Positions 1 through 8,291 of a stretch of 64,000 nucleotides of DNA are shown here, piece by piece. The position numbers and the translations under genes were made by a program. Each line of letters opens with the position of its first letter. The first letter of the stretch is position 1. The notes under the pieces are model-generated. The model was given only the letters and a program-made list of their open reading frames with translations, had not been told where the DNA came from and made no database searches. Source of the DNA: Kocuria turfanensis (lineage in GTDB: Bacteria; Actinomycetota; Actinomycetes; Actinomycetales; Micrococcaceae); NCBI RefSeq assembly GCF_001580365.1, contig NZ_CP014480.1, positions 2,813,981 to 2,877,980 on the forward strand, given 5' to 3'.

Positions 1-198
1 GCGCTGGCCCGCCGCGAGCGCCTGCGCCGCTGGGAGGACACCGCCCGCGACGTCCTCACGGCGATCGGGCGTCCCCTCGCCCGGCCGGACGCCGCCGAGC
101 ACACCGTCGGCCACGCCGCCGAGCACGCCCCCGGCCACGACGCCGGCCACGCCGCCGGCCACGACACTGCCACCCACCGAACCAGGAGACCGTCATGA
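1..198 (+). CDS. C-terminal fragment of a probable glycosyltransferase
   Basis: Frame 1 is open from the window edge to a TGA at 196-198 and gives about 65 residues. It begins with a basic amphipathic stretch (RRERLRRWEDTARDVL), which resembles the last helix of GT4-type glycosyltransferases, and ends in a His/Ala/Gly-rich tail of AEHxxGHxAGH repeats. The stop overlaps the next ATG (ATGA), so it is translationally coupled to the methyltransferase. The function is inferred mainly from context (methyltransferase, CDP-alcohol phosphatidyltransferase, flippase-like neighbours); too little of the protein is present to be certain. Confidence 0.5.
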   Translation, partial: ALARRERLRRWEDTARDVLTAIGRPLARPDAAEHTVGHAAEHAPGHDAGHAAGHDTATHRTRRPS

Positions 199-1061
199 CG
201 AACCACTCCGCACCCCACCGGCCCGTCGCCGGCGACTGGCTGGCCCTGCGCGAGCCCGCCGACGCCGCGGCCCGCGAGGACTCCCTGCCCCTGATCGCCC
301 GTCTCGTCCGGCACTGGGAGGAGCTGCCGCCGGGCGGTGACCCCGGCGCCGCGGGCACCGAGACCGTCGTGGTCGTGGACCTCGGCGCCGGGACGGGCGC
401 GAACCGGGCCTGGCTGGCCCGCCACCTCCCCAGCCCCCAGCGCTGGGTCCTGCTCGACCACGACCGCGAGCTGCTCGAGCAGGCCGTGGCCGCCGCCCGG
501 GAGGAGGGGGCCGACGTCGTGCCCGTCCTCGCCGGGATCGAGGAGCTCGGCCGGGTGCTCTCGGAGCATCCGGCGGCCCGGCGACTCGTGACGTGCTCCG
601 CCCTGCTCGACCTGCTGACCCGGGAGCAGGTGCGGGAGCTGGCCCGGGTGCTGGCCGAGGAGTCGGTCCCGGCGCTGCTCGCCCTGACCGTCGACGGCGA
701 GGTCCTGATCGACCCGCCCCACCACCTGGACCCCTCGGTGCTGGGGGCCTTCGAGGACCACCAGCACCGCGGCGAGCTCGCCGGCACGGAGGCCGTGCGG
801 CTGGCCGCGGAGGCCCTGCGCGAGCACGGCATGGTCGTGGACGTGACCCCCACCCCCTGGTGGATCTCCGACCAGCCGTGGGCCCGGCCCCTCCTGGAGC
901 GGTTCCTCACCGACCGTGCGGACGCCGCCGTGGAGCACCGGCCCGACCTCACCGCCGAGGCGCACGCCTGGCTGCGGACCCGCCTGGTGGACTGTGCCCG
1001 GGGACGGCTGCGGGCCACGGTCGGGCACGCGGACGTGCTCGCCCTGCCGTCCGTCAGCTGA
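195..1061 (+). CDS. Class I SAM-dependent methyltransferase
   Basis: This 288-residue protein has a clear SAM-binding motif I (VVVVDLGAGTG, residues about 58-68), followed by an acidic ribose-binding strand (VLLDHDRELLEQA). The ATG at 195 overlaps the upstream stop by four bases and follows AGGAG. The substrate cannot be read from sequence; similar methyltransferases sit beside glycosyltransferase and phosphatidyltransferase genes in actinobacteria, which suggests a lipid or small-molecule pathway. Its 3' end overlaps the convergent phosphatidyltransferase gene by 8 bp, so the two transcripts are antisense at their ends. Confidence 0.85.
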   Translation: MTNHSAPHRPVAGDWLALREPADAAAREDSLPLIARLVRHWEELPPGGDPGAAGTETVVVVDLGAGTGANRAWLARHLPSPQRWVLLDHDRELLEQAVAAAREEGADVVPVLAGIEELGRVLSEHPAARRLVTCSALLDLLTREQVRELARVLAEESVPALLALTVDGEVLIDPPHHLDPSVLGAFEDHQHRGELAGTEAVRLAAEALREHGMVVDVTPTPWWISDQPWARPLLERFLTDRADAAVEHRPDLTAEAHAWLRTRLVDCARGRLRATVGHADVLALPSVS

Positions 1062-1821
1062 GTCCGCGGGCGTTCCGTTCCAGCCACAGCACGTCCCGCC
1101 CGAAGGACACCAGGAGCAGGGCCAGGGCCGCCGCCGTGGCCGCGGCGGCGAGCGGCAGGGGGATCAGCGGGACCAGGGCGCCGAGCAGCACCCCGCCCTG
1201 GATCCCGGCCACCACCCGGCGGTAGGACGAGAAGGGCAGCGGGCGGCGCCAGGCGGGCCGGGCCCGCAGGCCCAGCAGGAACAGGTAGCGCAGCGCGCCG
1301 ATCAGCAGCACCCACCACGCCCCGGGCAGGCCGAGCCGGGCGGCCACGGCCAGGGCGAGGACGAGCAGCAGCGCGGCGTCGACCTCCTGGTCGAACCGCG
1401 CCCCGGCACGGGTGGTGGTGCCGGTGCGGCGGGCCACGCGGCCGTCGATCCCGTCGAGCAGCCAGGCGGGCAGGGCGACGGCGACCACGGCCCAGCACCA
1501 GGCCTCGGCGGGACCCTGCGCCGGACCCGCGAGCACGGGCGTCAGTCCCACCGGCAGCAGCGCCGCGCACAGGGCGACCAGCACCGAGCGCGCCACCGTG
1601 ATGCGGTCGGCGGGCCCGTAGGGCTCGGCGCGGCGGCGCAGCGTGCTGCGCACCACCGCACCCAGCACCGCCAGGCCCAGCAGGGCGGAGACCCCCAGCA
1701 CGGCGGCCGGCGCCTGCGTGGCCGCACCGAGCGCGACGAGTCCGGCCCCGAGTCCCGCGAAGGCCAGGAGGCCGTCCCGGCGGGCCGAGGGGCCGGACGC
1801 GGTGGAGCGGGCCAGCGGCAT
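1054..1821 (-). CDS. CDP-alcohol phosphatidyltransferase family protein
   Basis: A 255-residue multi-spanning membrane enzyme with the complete family motif DGx2ARx8Gx3Dx3D at about residues 126-148 (DGRVAR...G...D...D), whose aspartates bind the divalent metal. It transfers a phosphoalcohol from a CDP-alcohol to an acceptor in the cytoplasmic membrane; the acceptor is not identifiable. The ATG at 1821 was chosen because the hydrophobic core begins soon after it. A promoter-like TTGACG (1872-1877), N17, CAGGAT (1849-1854) lies upstream on the minus strand, back to back with the promoter of the next plus-strand gene. Confidence 0.88.
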   Translation of the reverse strand: MPLARSTASGPSARRDGLLAFAGLGAGLVALGAATQAPAAVLGVSALLGLAVLGAVVRSTLRRRAEPYGPADRITVARSVLVALCAALLPVGLTPVLAGPAQGPAEAWCWAVVAVALPAWLLDGIDGRVARRTGTTTRAGARFDQEVDAALLLVLALAVAARLGLPGAWWVLLIGALRYLFLLGLRARPAWRRPLPFSSYRRVVAGIQGGVLLGALVPLIPLPLAAAATAAALALLLVSFGRDVLWLERNARGLS

Positions 1822-1899
1822 GCGGTCGCCTCCCGGGTCGGGGTCTTCATCCTGGGCGGGAGCGCCCGCCCCGTCAATCCGGGCGCCCCAGGCGGTGGC

Positions 1900-1905
1900 T
1901 AGACT
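1900..1905 (+). promoter_or_regulatory. -10 box of a probable leaderless promoter
   Basis: TAGACT ends 6 bases before the ATG at 1912, so transcription should start at or next to the A of the start codon. There is no ribosome-binding site in between. No good -35 is seen. Confidence 0.45.
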
Positions 1906-1911
1906 GCGCCC

Positions 1912-2796
1912 ATGCCCGCCGAGACCGCACCCCCGCGCCGCGGGCGAGGTCCCCTGCGCCGGATCCTGCTGGCGGTCGCGCAGGCGGTGACCGGGCTCGT
2001 CCTGCTGGCGGTGCTCTTCCGGACCCTCGGCACGGAGTCCGCCCGCAGCGCCGTGGGCGTGCTCAGCCCCCTCACCGTGGTCCTGGCGCTGCTCGCCGGG
2101 CTCGTGGCCACCGCGGCCCAGGCCCAGCGGTGGCGGCTCGTGGCCCGCAGCCGCGGAGCACGGATCGGTTTCCGCGAGGCCCTGGGCGAGTGCTGGGCGG
2201 CCGGACTCGTCAACCTCCTGCTGCCCGGCGGCGTGACCGGGGACGCGGTGCGGGTGCTGCGCCGGCGCCGGCGCGGGGACACCTGGCCCGGGGCCGGGGG
2301 CTCCGTGGTGGGCGAGCGGCTGGCCGGGACTTCCGTGCTCCTCGCGGCCGGCGTCGTCCCGGCCCTGGCGGTCGGGCCCTGGGTGGCCGCGGCCTTCGGC
2401 GCCGGAGCCCTCGCCGTGGGGGCGATCGCCTGGCGCGCCACGAGCGGGTCCCCGGCCCGGGACCGGGCCGCCGTGTGGTGCCTGTCCGTGCTGGCGTGGG
2501 CCTGCTACCAGGGGCTGTTCCTGCTGGCGGCCCTGCGCACCGCTCCGCAGGCGCCCCTGCCGGACCTGTGGGGAACCACGGTGCTCGGCCTGGCCGGCAT
2601 GTCGGTGCCCGTGGGCGTGGGCGGCTGGGGCCCGCGCGAGGGGATCACGACCCTGGCCGCGATGGCCCACGGTCTGCCCGCCGCGACGGGCTTCGCGATC
2701 TCCCTCGGCTACGGCCTGCTCGCCCTGATCTCCGCCCTGCCGGGGGCCGTGGTCCTGGCCCGCTGGCTCCTGCCGGTCCCACGCATCCCGGCCTAG
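1912..2796 (+). CDS. Lysylphosphatidylglycerol synthase-type (UPF0104) membrane protein
   Basis: A 294-residue integral membrane protein with about seven hydrophobic helices. It carries the family's landmarks: a QAQRWRLV stretch after the second helix, the NLLLPGGVTGDAVR loop at about 100-115, and the GWGPREG motif near residue 240. This family covers flippase-like domains related to MprF and dolichol-phosphate mannose flippases; the cargo here is unknown. The gene appears leaderless, with a TAGACT -10 six bases upstream. It is divergent from the phosphatidyltransferase and belongs to the same lipid/glycan neighbourhood. Confidence 0.82.
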   Translation: MPAETAPPRRGRGPLRRILLAVAQAVTGLVLLAVLFRTLGTESARSAVGVLSPLTVVLALLAGLVATAAQAQRWRLVARSRGARIGFREALGECWAAGLVNLLLPGGVTGDAVRVLRRRRRGDTWPGAGGSVVGERLAGTSVLLAAGVVPALAVGPWVAAAFGAGALAVGAIAWRATSGSPARDRAAVWCLSVLAWACYQGLFLLAALRTAPQAPLPDLWGTTVLGLAGMSVPVGVGGWGPREGITTLAAMAHGLPAATGFAISLGYGLLALISALPGAVVLARWLLPVPRIPA

Positions 2797-2875
2797 GAGC
2801 TCCTCGAGGCCGCAGGTGGCGACACGCGCTGCTCGACCCCCGGCCGGTGCCTGGACGCCGCCTACAATCCGACCC

Positions 2876-4312
2876 ATGCGCCCCCCCACCGTGCTCCCCG
2901 CTGCCCGCTCCGGGGACACCCGTCTGCGGCGCGCCGCAGGGCCGACGATCGCCGGGTGGGCCGCCGGCATCGTGGGGACCGGACTCGTGGTCTGGAGCCC
3001 GGACGTCCTGTTCGGCTACCACAGTCCTTCCGCGCACCTGGTGCTGGACTCGGTCGATGCCTGTGTCGCCCTTCTCGTCGCGTATCTCCTGCACGGGCGG
3101 TTCGTGCGCCGACGGCAGTGGCAGGACCTGCTGCTCGCCCAGGGGCTCGTGCTCCTGGTGATCGCCGGCATCGGCCTGGCCTGGACGGTCGAGGCGAGCG
3201 GGCTCGGTCCGGCCGGGACCCTGGACGTCTGGCTGCCGCTGGCGCTGCGTCTTCTGGGGGCGGCGCTCGTCGCAGCGGCCGCCCTGGTGGGGCCCCGGCG
3301 GGACGCCCCGTTCAGCTCCGAGCTGTGGGTGGTGGGCGTGCCCCTGGTGCTCGCCACGGCGACCTTCTCCGCGCTGTGGGCCGTCAGGTCCTCGCTGCCT
3401 GTGGCCCTGGACCGGCCCGGGGCCCTCGCGGAGACGCCGCAGGCGATCCTCACCGGCCACCCCCTCCTGCTGGCCGGGCAGGGCGTGGCGGCGCTGTGCT
3501 TCTTCGTGGCCTCCCTCGTCTTCACGGCGCAGGCCGCGGAGCACGAGGACTCCCTGCTGCGCTGGCTGGGCCCGGCGTGCGCGCTCGCCGCGTTCGCCCG
3601 CGTCAACTACGTCCTGTTCCCTTCGCTGTACACGGACTGGCTCTATGCCGGTGACGTGTTCCGGACCGGTTTCTACCTCTTCCTGCTGGTGGGCGCCGGC
3701 CGGGAGATCCGGGAGTACTGGACCGCGGCCTCCCGGGCCGCCGTGCTGGAGGACCGGCGGCGGCTCGCCCGCGAGCTGCACGACGGCGTCGTGCAGGAAC
3801 TGTCGCTGATCCGGATGGAGAGCCACGCCCTGCCGCAGGAGCACCCCTCGAGGAACCGCATCATGGCCGCCTCGGACCGGGGTCTGGACGAGGCGCGCGC
3901 CGCCGTCCACGCCCTGGGGCACGACGAGGACGAAGCACTCGGGTCCACCCTGCACCGGACCGCGAGGGAGCTGGCCCGGAGGTACCGGGTGGAGCTGGAG
4001 GTGGACGTCGACGACTCCGTCGACGCCGACGGCGCTCAGCGCCACGCGATCCTGCGCATCACCCGGGAAGCGGTCTCCAACGCGGTGCGCCACGGGCACG
4101 CCGGCAGGCTGTGCCTGCGGCTGAGCCGGGACGGCGACCGCCGCCGCCTCGTCGTCCGGGACGACGGCGACGGGTTCGACGTCCTCCGCGCGACCGGGGC
4201 CCCTGCGGGCTACGGCCTGATCAGCATGCGGGACCGGGCGCGGGGGCTGCCCGGATCCCTGGAGATCGACTCGGAACCCGGCGGAGGAAGCACGGTGACG
4301 GTGACGTGGTAG
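2876..4312 (+). CDS. NarL-type sensor histidine kinase
   Basis: This 478-residue kinase starts at ATG 2876, where TACAAT (2863-2868) lies seven bases upstream, consistent with a leaderless mRNA. The N-terminal half has about eight membrane segments (residues 20-280) with no known sensor domain. The cytoplasmic part has a HisKA_3 phosphoacceptor (RELHDGVVQEL, His at about 302) and an HATPase with N box (NAVRHGH, Asn about 402), G1 (DDGDGFD) and G2 (GYGLISMRDRA). It overlaps the response regulator gene, so the two form one system. The stimulus is unknown. Confidence 0.88.
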   Translation: MRPPTVLPAARSGDTRLRRAAGPTIAGWAAGIVGTGLVVWSPDVLFGYHSPSAHLVLDSVDACVALLVAYLLHGRFVRRRQWQDLLLAQGLVLLVIAGIGLAWTVEASGLGPAGTLDVWLPLALRLLGAALVAAAALVGPRRDAPFSSELWVVGVPLVLATATFSALWAVRSSLPVALDRPGALAETPQAILTGHPLLLAGQGVAALCFFVASLVFTAQAAEHEDSLLRWLGPACALAAFARVNYVLFPSLYTDWLYAGDVFRTGFYLFLLVGAGREIREYWTAASRAAVLEDRRRLARELHDGVVQELSLIRMESHALPQEHPSRNRIMAASDRGLDEARAAVHALGHDEDEALGSTLHRTARELARRYRVELEVDVDDSVDADGAQRHAILRITREAVSNAVRHGHAGRLCLRLSRDGDRRRLVVRDDGDGFDVLRATGAPAGYGLISMRDRARGLPGSLEIDSEPGGGSTVTVTW

Positions 4313-4953
4313 ACGACGACCGGATGCGGGTGGTCATCGCCGACGACCACGCGCGGATGCGGGCGAGGATCCGCGAGGCGCTGGAGGCGGGCGGCTGCGA
4401 GGTGCCCGGAGAGGGCGCCAGCGCCGAGGACGCCGTCCGGCTCGTCGCCGAGCACGGGCCCGACGCGGTCCTGCTCGACATCCACATGCCCGGGAGCGGC
4501 ATCCGGGCCGCCCAGCAGATCGCCCGCAGCGCTCCCCGCACCGGCATCGTGATGCTCACCCAGTCCCGTGAGGACGAGGACCTCTTCGACTCCTTGCGGG
4601 CGGGCGCCTCCGGGTACCTGCTCAAGGACGCCGACCCCGCGACCCTGCCCGGTGCCCTGCGGGGCGTGCTCAACGGTGAGGCCGCGATGCCCGCCGCGCT
4701 CGTGGCGCGCGTGCTCGACGAGTTCCGCGCGCCGGGCCGCCGGGTCCTCCGGCGGAGATCCGAGGCCGCGGCCAAGCTGACTCCGCGCGAGTGGGAGGTC
4801 ATGGAGCTGCTCGCCGAAGGACGGTCCACCGAGCAGGTCGCGGGCAAGCTGTTCGTGTCCCCGACCACGGTGCGGGTCCACGTGTCCACGGTCCTGCGCA
4901 AGCTCCGGGTGAAGGACCGCGAGAGCGCGTTCCGGGTGCTCAAGGGCGAGTAG
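4306..4953 (+). CDS. LuxR/NarL-family response regulator
   Basis: A 215-residue response regulator with receiver domain (VVIADDHARM; phospho-acceptor Asp in VLLDIHMPG at about residue 58; conserved Thr in MLTQ and Lys in LLKDA) and a C-terminal LuxR HTH (LTPREWEVMELLAEGRSTEQVA...VRVHVSTVLRKL). GTG 4306, overlapping the kinase stop by 7 bp, is chosen; ATG 4324 is the alternative and would remove six residues. A GGAGGA lies at 4283. It is the partner of the preceding kinase, and the secreted coiled-coil gene just downstream is a natural candidate target. Confidence 0.87.
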   Translation: MVDDDRMRVVIADDHARMRARIREALEAGGCEVPGEGASAEDAVRLVAEHGPDAVLLDIHMPGSGIRAAQQIARSAPRTGIVMLTQSREDEDLFDSLRAGASGYLLKDADPATLPGALRGVLNGEAAMPAALVARVLDEFRAPGRRVLRRRSEAAAKLTPREWEVMELLAEGRSTEQVAGKLFVSPTTVRVHVSTVLRKLRVKDRESAFRVLKGE

Positions 4954-5016
4954 GGCCCGTCCCCGGGCACCGTTCTCCCGTGGGAAGCGGTCCGGTGGCC
5001 GGTCGCCGACGTTCAG

Positions 5017-5071
5017 GCATTTGAACGCGAGATCGGCTCTCCTCGGCCTGGTGTTTATGCATTTGAACGCG
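5017..5071 (+). repeat. Paired 13-bp direct repeats upstream of the coiled-coil gene
   Basis: GCATTTGAACGCG occurs at 5017-5029 and again exactly at 5059-5071, 42 bp apart (four helical turns). Both are AT-rich islands in a very GC-rich background. The first lies inside a TTCA-N6-TGAA dyad (5012-5024). The placement between a response regulator gene and the next operon suggests regulator half-sites. Confidence 0.55.
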
Positions 5072-5160
5072 GACGTCGGTCGCAGCGCGCTCGACGTGCC
5101 GCAGACTTCTCGCGGGGACCCGCTCAGGGGGAGCGGGCCGAAGAATCCGGGGGATCCACC

Positions 5161-7554
5161 ATGTCTTTCGCACGTACTCCTGCTGCTCCGTCCGCTACGG
5201 CCTTCCGGCGTGGAGCCGGCCGCGCCGTCGTCCAGCACGGGCGGGGTGTGCAACGGCGTCGTCAACCAGGCGGCGTGGCGGCCCTGGCGATCTCCGCCGT
5301 GTTCGGCGGCATCGCCGTGGCCGCCCCGGCGCACGCCGCGCCGTCGTCCAGCACGGGCGGGGTGTGCAACGGCGTCGTCAACCAGGCGGCGCACCGGGGC
5401 ACGGTCCAGCAGGGCCTGCTGAAGGCGGCCGCGAAGCAGAACGCGGAGCGGATCGCCACGCTGCAGGCGGAGAAGGCGGCACTGGTGAGGACCGCCGATG
5501 AGCTCACCGCCAAGATCGCCGCGCAGGAGAAGGGCCTGGCCGAGCTCGACGTCCGGGACGCGCAGATCGACGGCGACATCAAGAAGGCCGAGGACGAGCA
5601 CGCCGCCCTGGTCACGGCGCAGGCCGAGGCGGCGGCGGCCGTGGCCGCCGCCGAGGAGGCCCTCGCGGAGCTGCAGCAGCAGCGCACCTCCCTGCAGGAG
5701 CGGCTGGCACCCCTGGAGGCGGACCTGGAGGCCGGTCAGCGGGCGCTCGACGCCCTGGTGGAGCAGTCCGCCGGCGCGACCGCGGAGGCCGCGGGGCAGC
5801 AGAAGCAGATCGACGCCGCCCAGGCCGAACTGGGGACGCTGGAGGAGGCCGCCGAGCAGGCCGACGCCGCCCTCTCCACCGCGAACCGGGAGGTCGACGA
5901 CGCCGAAGGGCGGCTGGCCGCACTGGGCACGGGCGCCGCGGAGGCCGCCACCGCCGTGGACGGGGCGAGCGCTGCCGTCGCCGAGGCCGAGGCGGAGCTC
6001 CAGCGGCTGGAGGCCGGCGGCGCCGCCGCCCAGGACTCGCTCGCCGCCCAGCAGGGCCGGATCACCGAGGCGAAGGACGCCCTGGCCGCAGCACAGGTCA
6101 CCGCGCAGAGCGCCGCGGACGCGCTGGCCGCCCAGGAGGCGGAGATCGCCGGGGCGAAGGACGCCCTGGCCGCGGCGCAGGCCACCGCGCAGGGCGCCGC
6201 GGACGCGCTGGCCGCCCAGCAGGCGGAGATCGCCGAGGCTGAGGCCGCGCTGGCCGCCCTGGGGGCCACCGCGAAGGCCGCCGCGGACGCCGCCGCCGCC
6301 AACGACGCGAAGCTCGCGGCGACCGGCGCCGAGATCACCGCGCTCCAGCAGCAGCTCGACACCACCGGCAGCGCCGTCACCGCCACCCAGGCCAAGCTGA
6401 CGCAGGCCCGGAACGAGCTCACGACGCTGCAGGAGCGGAAGACGTTCCTGGACCGGGAGATCGCCCGCTTGGAGGAGATCAAGGGTGAGGGTCAGACCAG
6501 GAAGGAACGGGAGGCCCTCATCGCCCAGTACCGGACCGAGGTGAGCACCCTGACCGTGCAGATCAGCGACAAGAACACGCTGATCTCCGGTCTGCAGGGA
6601 GATCTGACCACCCTGCAGAAGCAGGTGGACACCCTGTCCCTGCAGCTGACGGCGAAGCAGGGGGAGAGCGCCGCCCTGCAGCGGCAGGTCGCCCCGCTGC
6701 AGGCCACGCTGACCGCCGCCGACACCGCGGTGGCCACGAAGCAGGCCGAGCTCACCACCCTGCAGGGACAGCTGCCCGGGCTCCGGACCGCCGTGACCGA
6801 CGCCGGCGCAGCGGTGGCGGCCGAGGAGGCCGAGCTGACCGGGCTGGAGGAGGAGCTCCCGGGGCTGCAGGACGCGGTCGCCGCCGCGACCACAGCGGTC
6901 ACGGAGCAGGAGGAGCTCGTCGCGGGCCTCCAGGCCGCCCTGCCGGGTCTCACGCAGGACGTCGAGGCCGCCCAGCAGGAGATCACCGACCAGAAGACGG
7001 TGCTGGCCGGCCTGCAGGACGACCTGGCCGCGGCCGCGGGAGCGCTCGAGGCCGCAGAAGCGGCCGTGGCAGCCCAGGAGGCAAAGCTCCAGGAACTCCG
7101 GGCAGAGCTGCCCGCCCTGAAGGCGGCCGCCGAGGACGCCGCCGGGGCGGTGGCCACCAAGCAGGGCGAGATCACCGCGCTCACCACGGAGATGGACGCC
7201 CTCGTGGCCCAGGTGACCGCGCTGAACACGCAGATCACGGCGAAGGAGACCGAGGTCCTCGGCCTGCAGGGCCGCGTGGCTCCGCTCCTGGCCGAGCTGC
7301 AGAGGACGGACGAGGCGGTCACCGCGGCGGAGACGCAGCTGAAGACGCTGCAGGCGCAGGCCGTGACGCTGGACGGGCAGGTCACCGCGGCGCAGAAGAA
7401 GCTCCGCGACCTGGAGGCCGTGAAGAAGCAGAACAAGGACGCGATCGCCGCCCAGACGGCCGTCGTGAACGATCTGGCGACACAGCTGGGGAAGGTGCAG
7501 CAGCAGATCAAGGCCATCGACGGCACGATCGCACTCGGCGGCTGCGCCGCCTGA
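5161..7554 (+). CDS. Secreted long coiled-coil protein
   Basis: A 797-residue Ala/Gln/Glu/Leu-rich protein. Residues 1-59 form a Sec signal peptide with an h-region (VAALAISAVFGGIAVAA) and an AHA cleavage site, but the n-region is unusually long (about 40 residues) because of a 57-bp duplication. Residues about 85-785 are almost continuous heptad repeats with near-identical internal blocks around 305-370 (KDALAAAQxTAQxAADALAAQ). The only two cysteines are at about 69, just after the signal peptide, and 795, three from the end; there is no Trp in the mature protein. It probably forms a long extracellular rod. ATG 5161 follows GGGGGATCCACC. No enzymatic domain is seen, and I do not recognise a named family. 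Confidence 0.8.
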   Translation: MSFARTPAAPSATAFRRGAGRAVVQHGRGVQRRRQPGGVAALAISAVFGGIAVAAPAHAAPSSSTGGVCNGVVNQAAHRGTVQQGLLKAAAKQNAERIATLQAEKAALVRTADELTAKIAAQEKGLAELDVRDAQIDGDIKKAEDEHAALVTAQAEAAAAVAAAEEALAELQQQRTSLQERLAPLEADLEAGQRALDALVEQSAGATAEAAGQQKQIDAAQAELGTLEEAAEQADAALSTANREVDDAEGRLAALGTGAAEAATAVDGASAAVAEAEAELQRLEAGGAAAQDSLAAQQGRITEAKDALAAAQVTAQSAADALAAQEAEIAGAKDALAAAQATAQGAADALAAQQAEIAEAEAALAALGATAKAAADAAAANDAKLAATGAEITALQQQLDTTGSAVTATQAKLTQARNELTTLQERKTFLDREIARLEEIKGEGQTRKEREALIAQYRTEVSTLTVQISDKNTLISGLQGDLTTLQKQVDTLSLQLTAKQGESAALQRQVAPLQATLTAADTAVATKQAELTTLQGQLPGLRTAVTDAGAAVAAEEAELTGLEEELPGLQDAVAAATTAVTEQEELVAGLQAALPGLTQDVEAAQQEITDQKTVLAGLQDDLAAAAGALEAAEAAVAAQEAKLQELRAELPALKAAAEDAAGAVATKQGEITALTTEMDALVAQVTALNTQITAKETEVLGLQGRVAPLLAELQRTDEAVTAAETQLKTLQAQAVTLDGQVTAAQKKLRDLEAVKKQNKDAIAAQTAVVNDLATQLGKVQQQIKAIDGTIALGGCAA
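5219..5391 (+). repeat. 57-bp exact duplication (5219-5275 and 5335-5391)
   Basis: The 57 bases at 5335-5391 encode the mature N-terminus (AAPSSSTGGVCNGVVNQAA). They recur exactly at 5219-5275, inside the signal-peptide coding region, where they are read in a different frame as a basic Arg/Gln-rich stretch. Removing copy one leaves the frame intact and restores an ordinary signal peptide (FRRGA joined to VAALAISAV). The copy is therefore a recent, frame-preserving insertion, or an assembly artefact. Confidence 0.85.
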
Positions 7555-7582
7555 CCGCCCGCCCACCGGGGCGTCCGGCAGG

Positions 7583-7632
7583 CCGGCGCCGGCGGGTCGC
7601 GGATCGTCCGATCCGCGACCCGCCGGCGCCGG
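7583..7632 (+). terminator. Strong hairpin terminator
   Basis: A perfect 22-bp inverted repeat (7583-7604 against 7611-7632) with a 6-nt loop lies 28 bp after the coiled-coil gene. No U-tract follows, as is usual for high-GC actinobacterial terminators. Confidence 0.85.
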
Positions 7633-7666
7633 AGGCCACGCCCGAGCAGCGCGGAAGGAGGGTCCC

Positions 7667-7978
7667 GTGCACCAGGGTGTCGAGATGGAGCGCACGGACG
7701 ACGACCGGCGCAGCCCCGGCCGGCTCTGCCCGGGCTGGTGCGTCGCTCGGCACGGCGAGCAGCTCGGGGAGGAGGACTGGGTCCACGTCGGCGAACCGCT
7801 GACCGTCGCCGAGGGCGTCACCGCGCAGCTGTGCCTGTCCGTCGACCCGGACAGCGGCGCGGAGGACGGTCCCTACGTCCTCATCGGCTCGAGCGAGTAC
7901 ACCCCGGCGGCGACCGTTGCGCTGGGGCGGTCCCTGATCGCGCTGGCGATCCGTGCGGGCTCCCGGCCTCCGCGGTGA
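7667..7978 (+). CDS. DUF6907-like small protein
   Basis: A 103-residue soluble protein containing CPGWCVARHG near residue 25 and a conserved-looking VTAQLCLSVDPDSG...GPYVLIGSSEYTPA block. I recall this pattern from small actinobacterial proteins classed as DUF6907; no function is established. GTG 7667 has an excellent ribosome-binding site (GGAAGGAGG, 7653-7661). ATG 7685 would be a shorter alternative with a poorer site. It stands alone after a strong terminator and probably has its own promoter. Confidence 0.7.
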   Translation: MHQGVEMERTDDDRRSPGRLCPGWCVARHGEQLGEEDWVHVGEPLTVAEGVTAQLCLSVDPDSGAEDGPYVLIGSSEYTPAATVALGRSLIALAIRAGSRPPR

Positions 7979-8018
7979 CCGGTCGTCGCCGGGCCCGGTT
8001 CCGGGGTGGTCGTGGGGG

Positions 8019-8285
8019 TCATCCGCCGGAGAAGGGCGGCAGGACGTCGAGCACGGACGTGTCGGTGAGCACGGTGGCCGGGTCGGGGCAGGCCACCCCG
8101 TCGAGCAGGAAGCTGGAGCGGGCCAGCACCTGGGCCAGCGGGGGCTGCCCGGGCGGAGGGTCGGGGTGGCGCAGCACCAGACGCTGCTCGACCTCCCGGC
8201 GCGACAGGGCGCCCGGACCCAGGTCCAGGACCTCGGTGTCGGTGCCGGCGGCGGCCCGGGCGGCGGCGAAGTAGCGGATCAGCAC
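8019..8285 (-). CDS. moaD: MoaD/ThiS-family sulfur carrier, molybdopterin synthase small subunit
   Basis: An 88-residue ubiquitin-like protein with the FAAARAAAG start typical of MoaD and the essential C-terminal Gly-Gly (PPFSGG). The C-terminal glycine is adenylated, then thiocarboxylated, and donates sulfur to precursor Z with MoaE; no MoaE is in the window. It is the last gene of the xdhA-xdhB-xdhC-moaA-moaD run, 6 bp after moaA, so cofactor supply is encoded with the enzyme that needs it. Confidence 0.85.
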   Translation of the reverse strand: MLIRYFAAARAAAGTDTEVLDLGPGALSRREVEQRLVLRHPDPPPGQPPLAQVLARSSFLLDGVACPDPATVLTDTSVLDVLPPFSGG

Positions 8286-8291
8286 CCCCGC

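Noticed and set aside
56..1570. A 504-residue minus-strand open frame opposite the methyltransferase and phosphatidyltransferase
   Set aside because: Arg/Ser/Pro-rich shadow of two good genes, with no domain; long open antisense frames are expected at this GC content.
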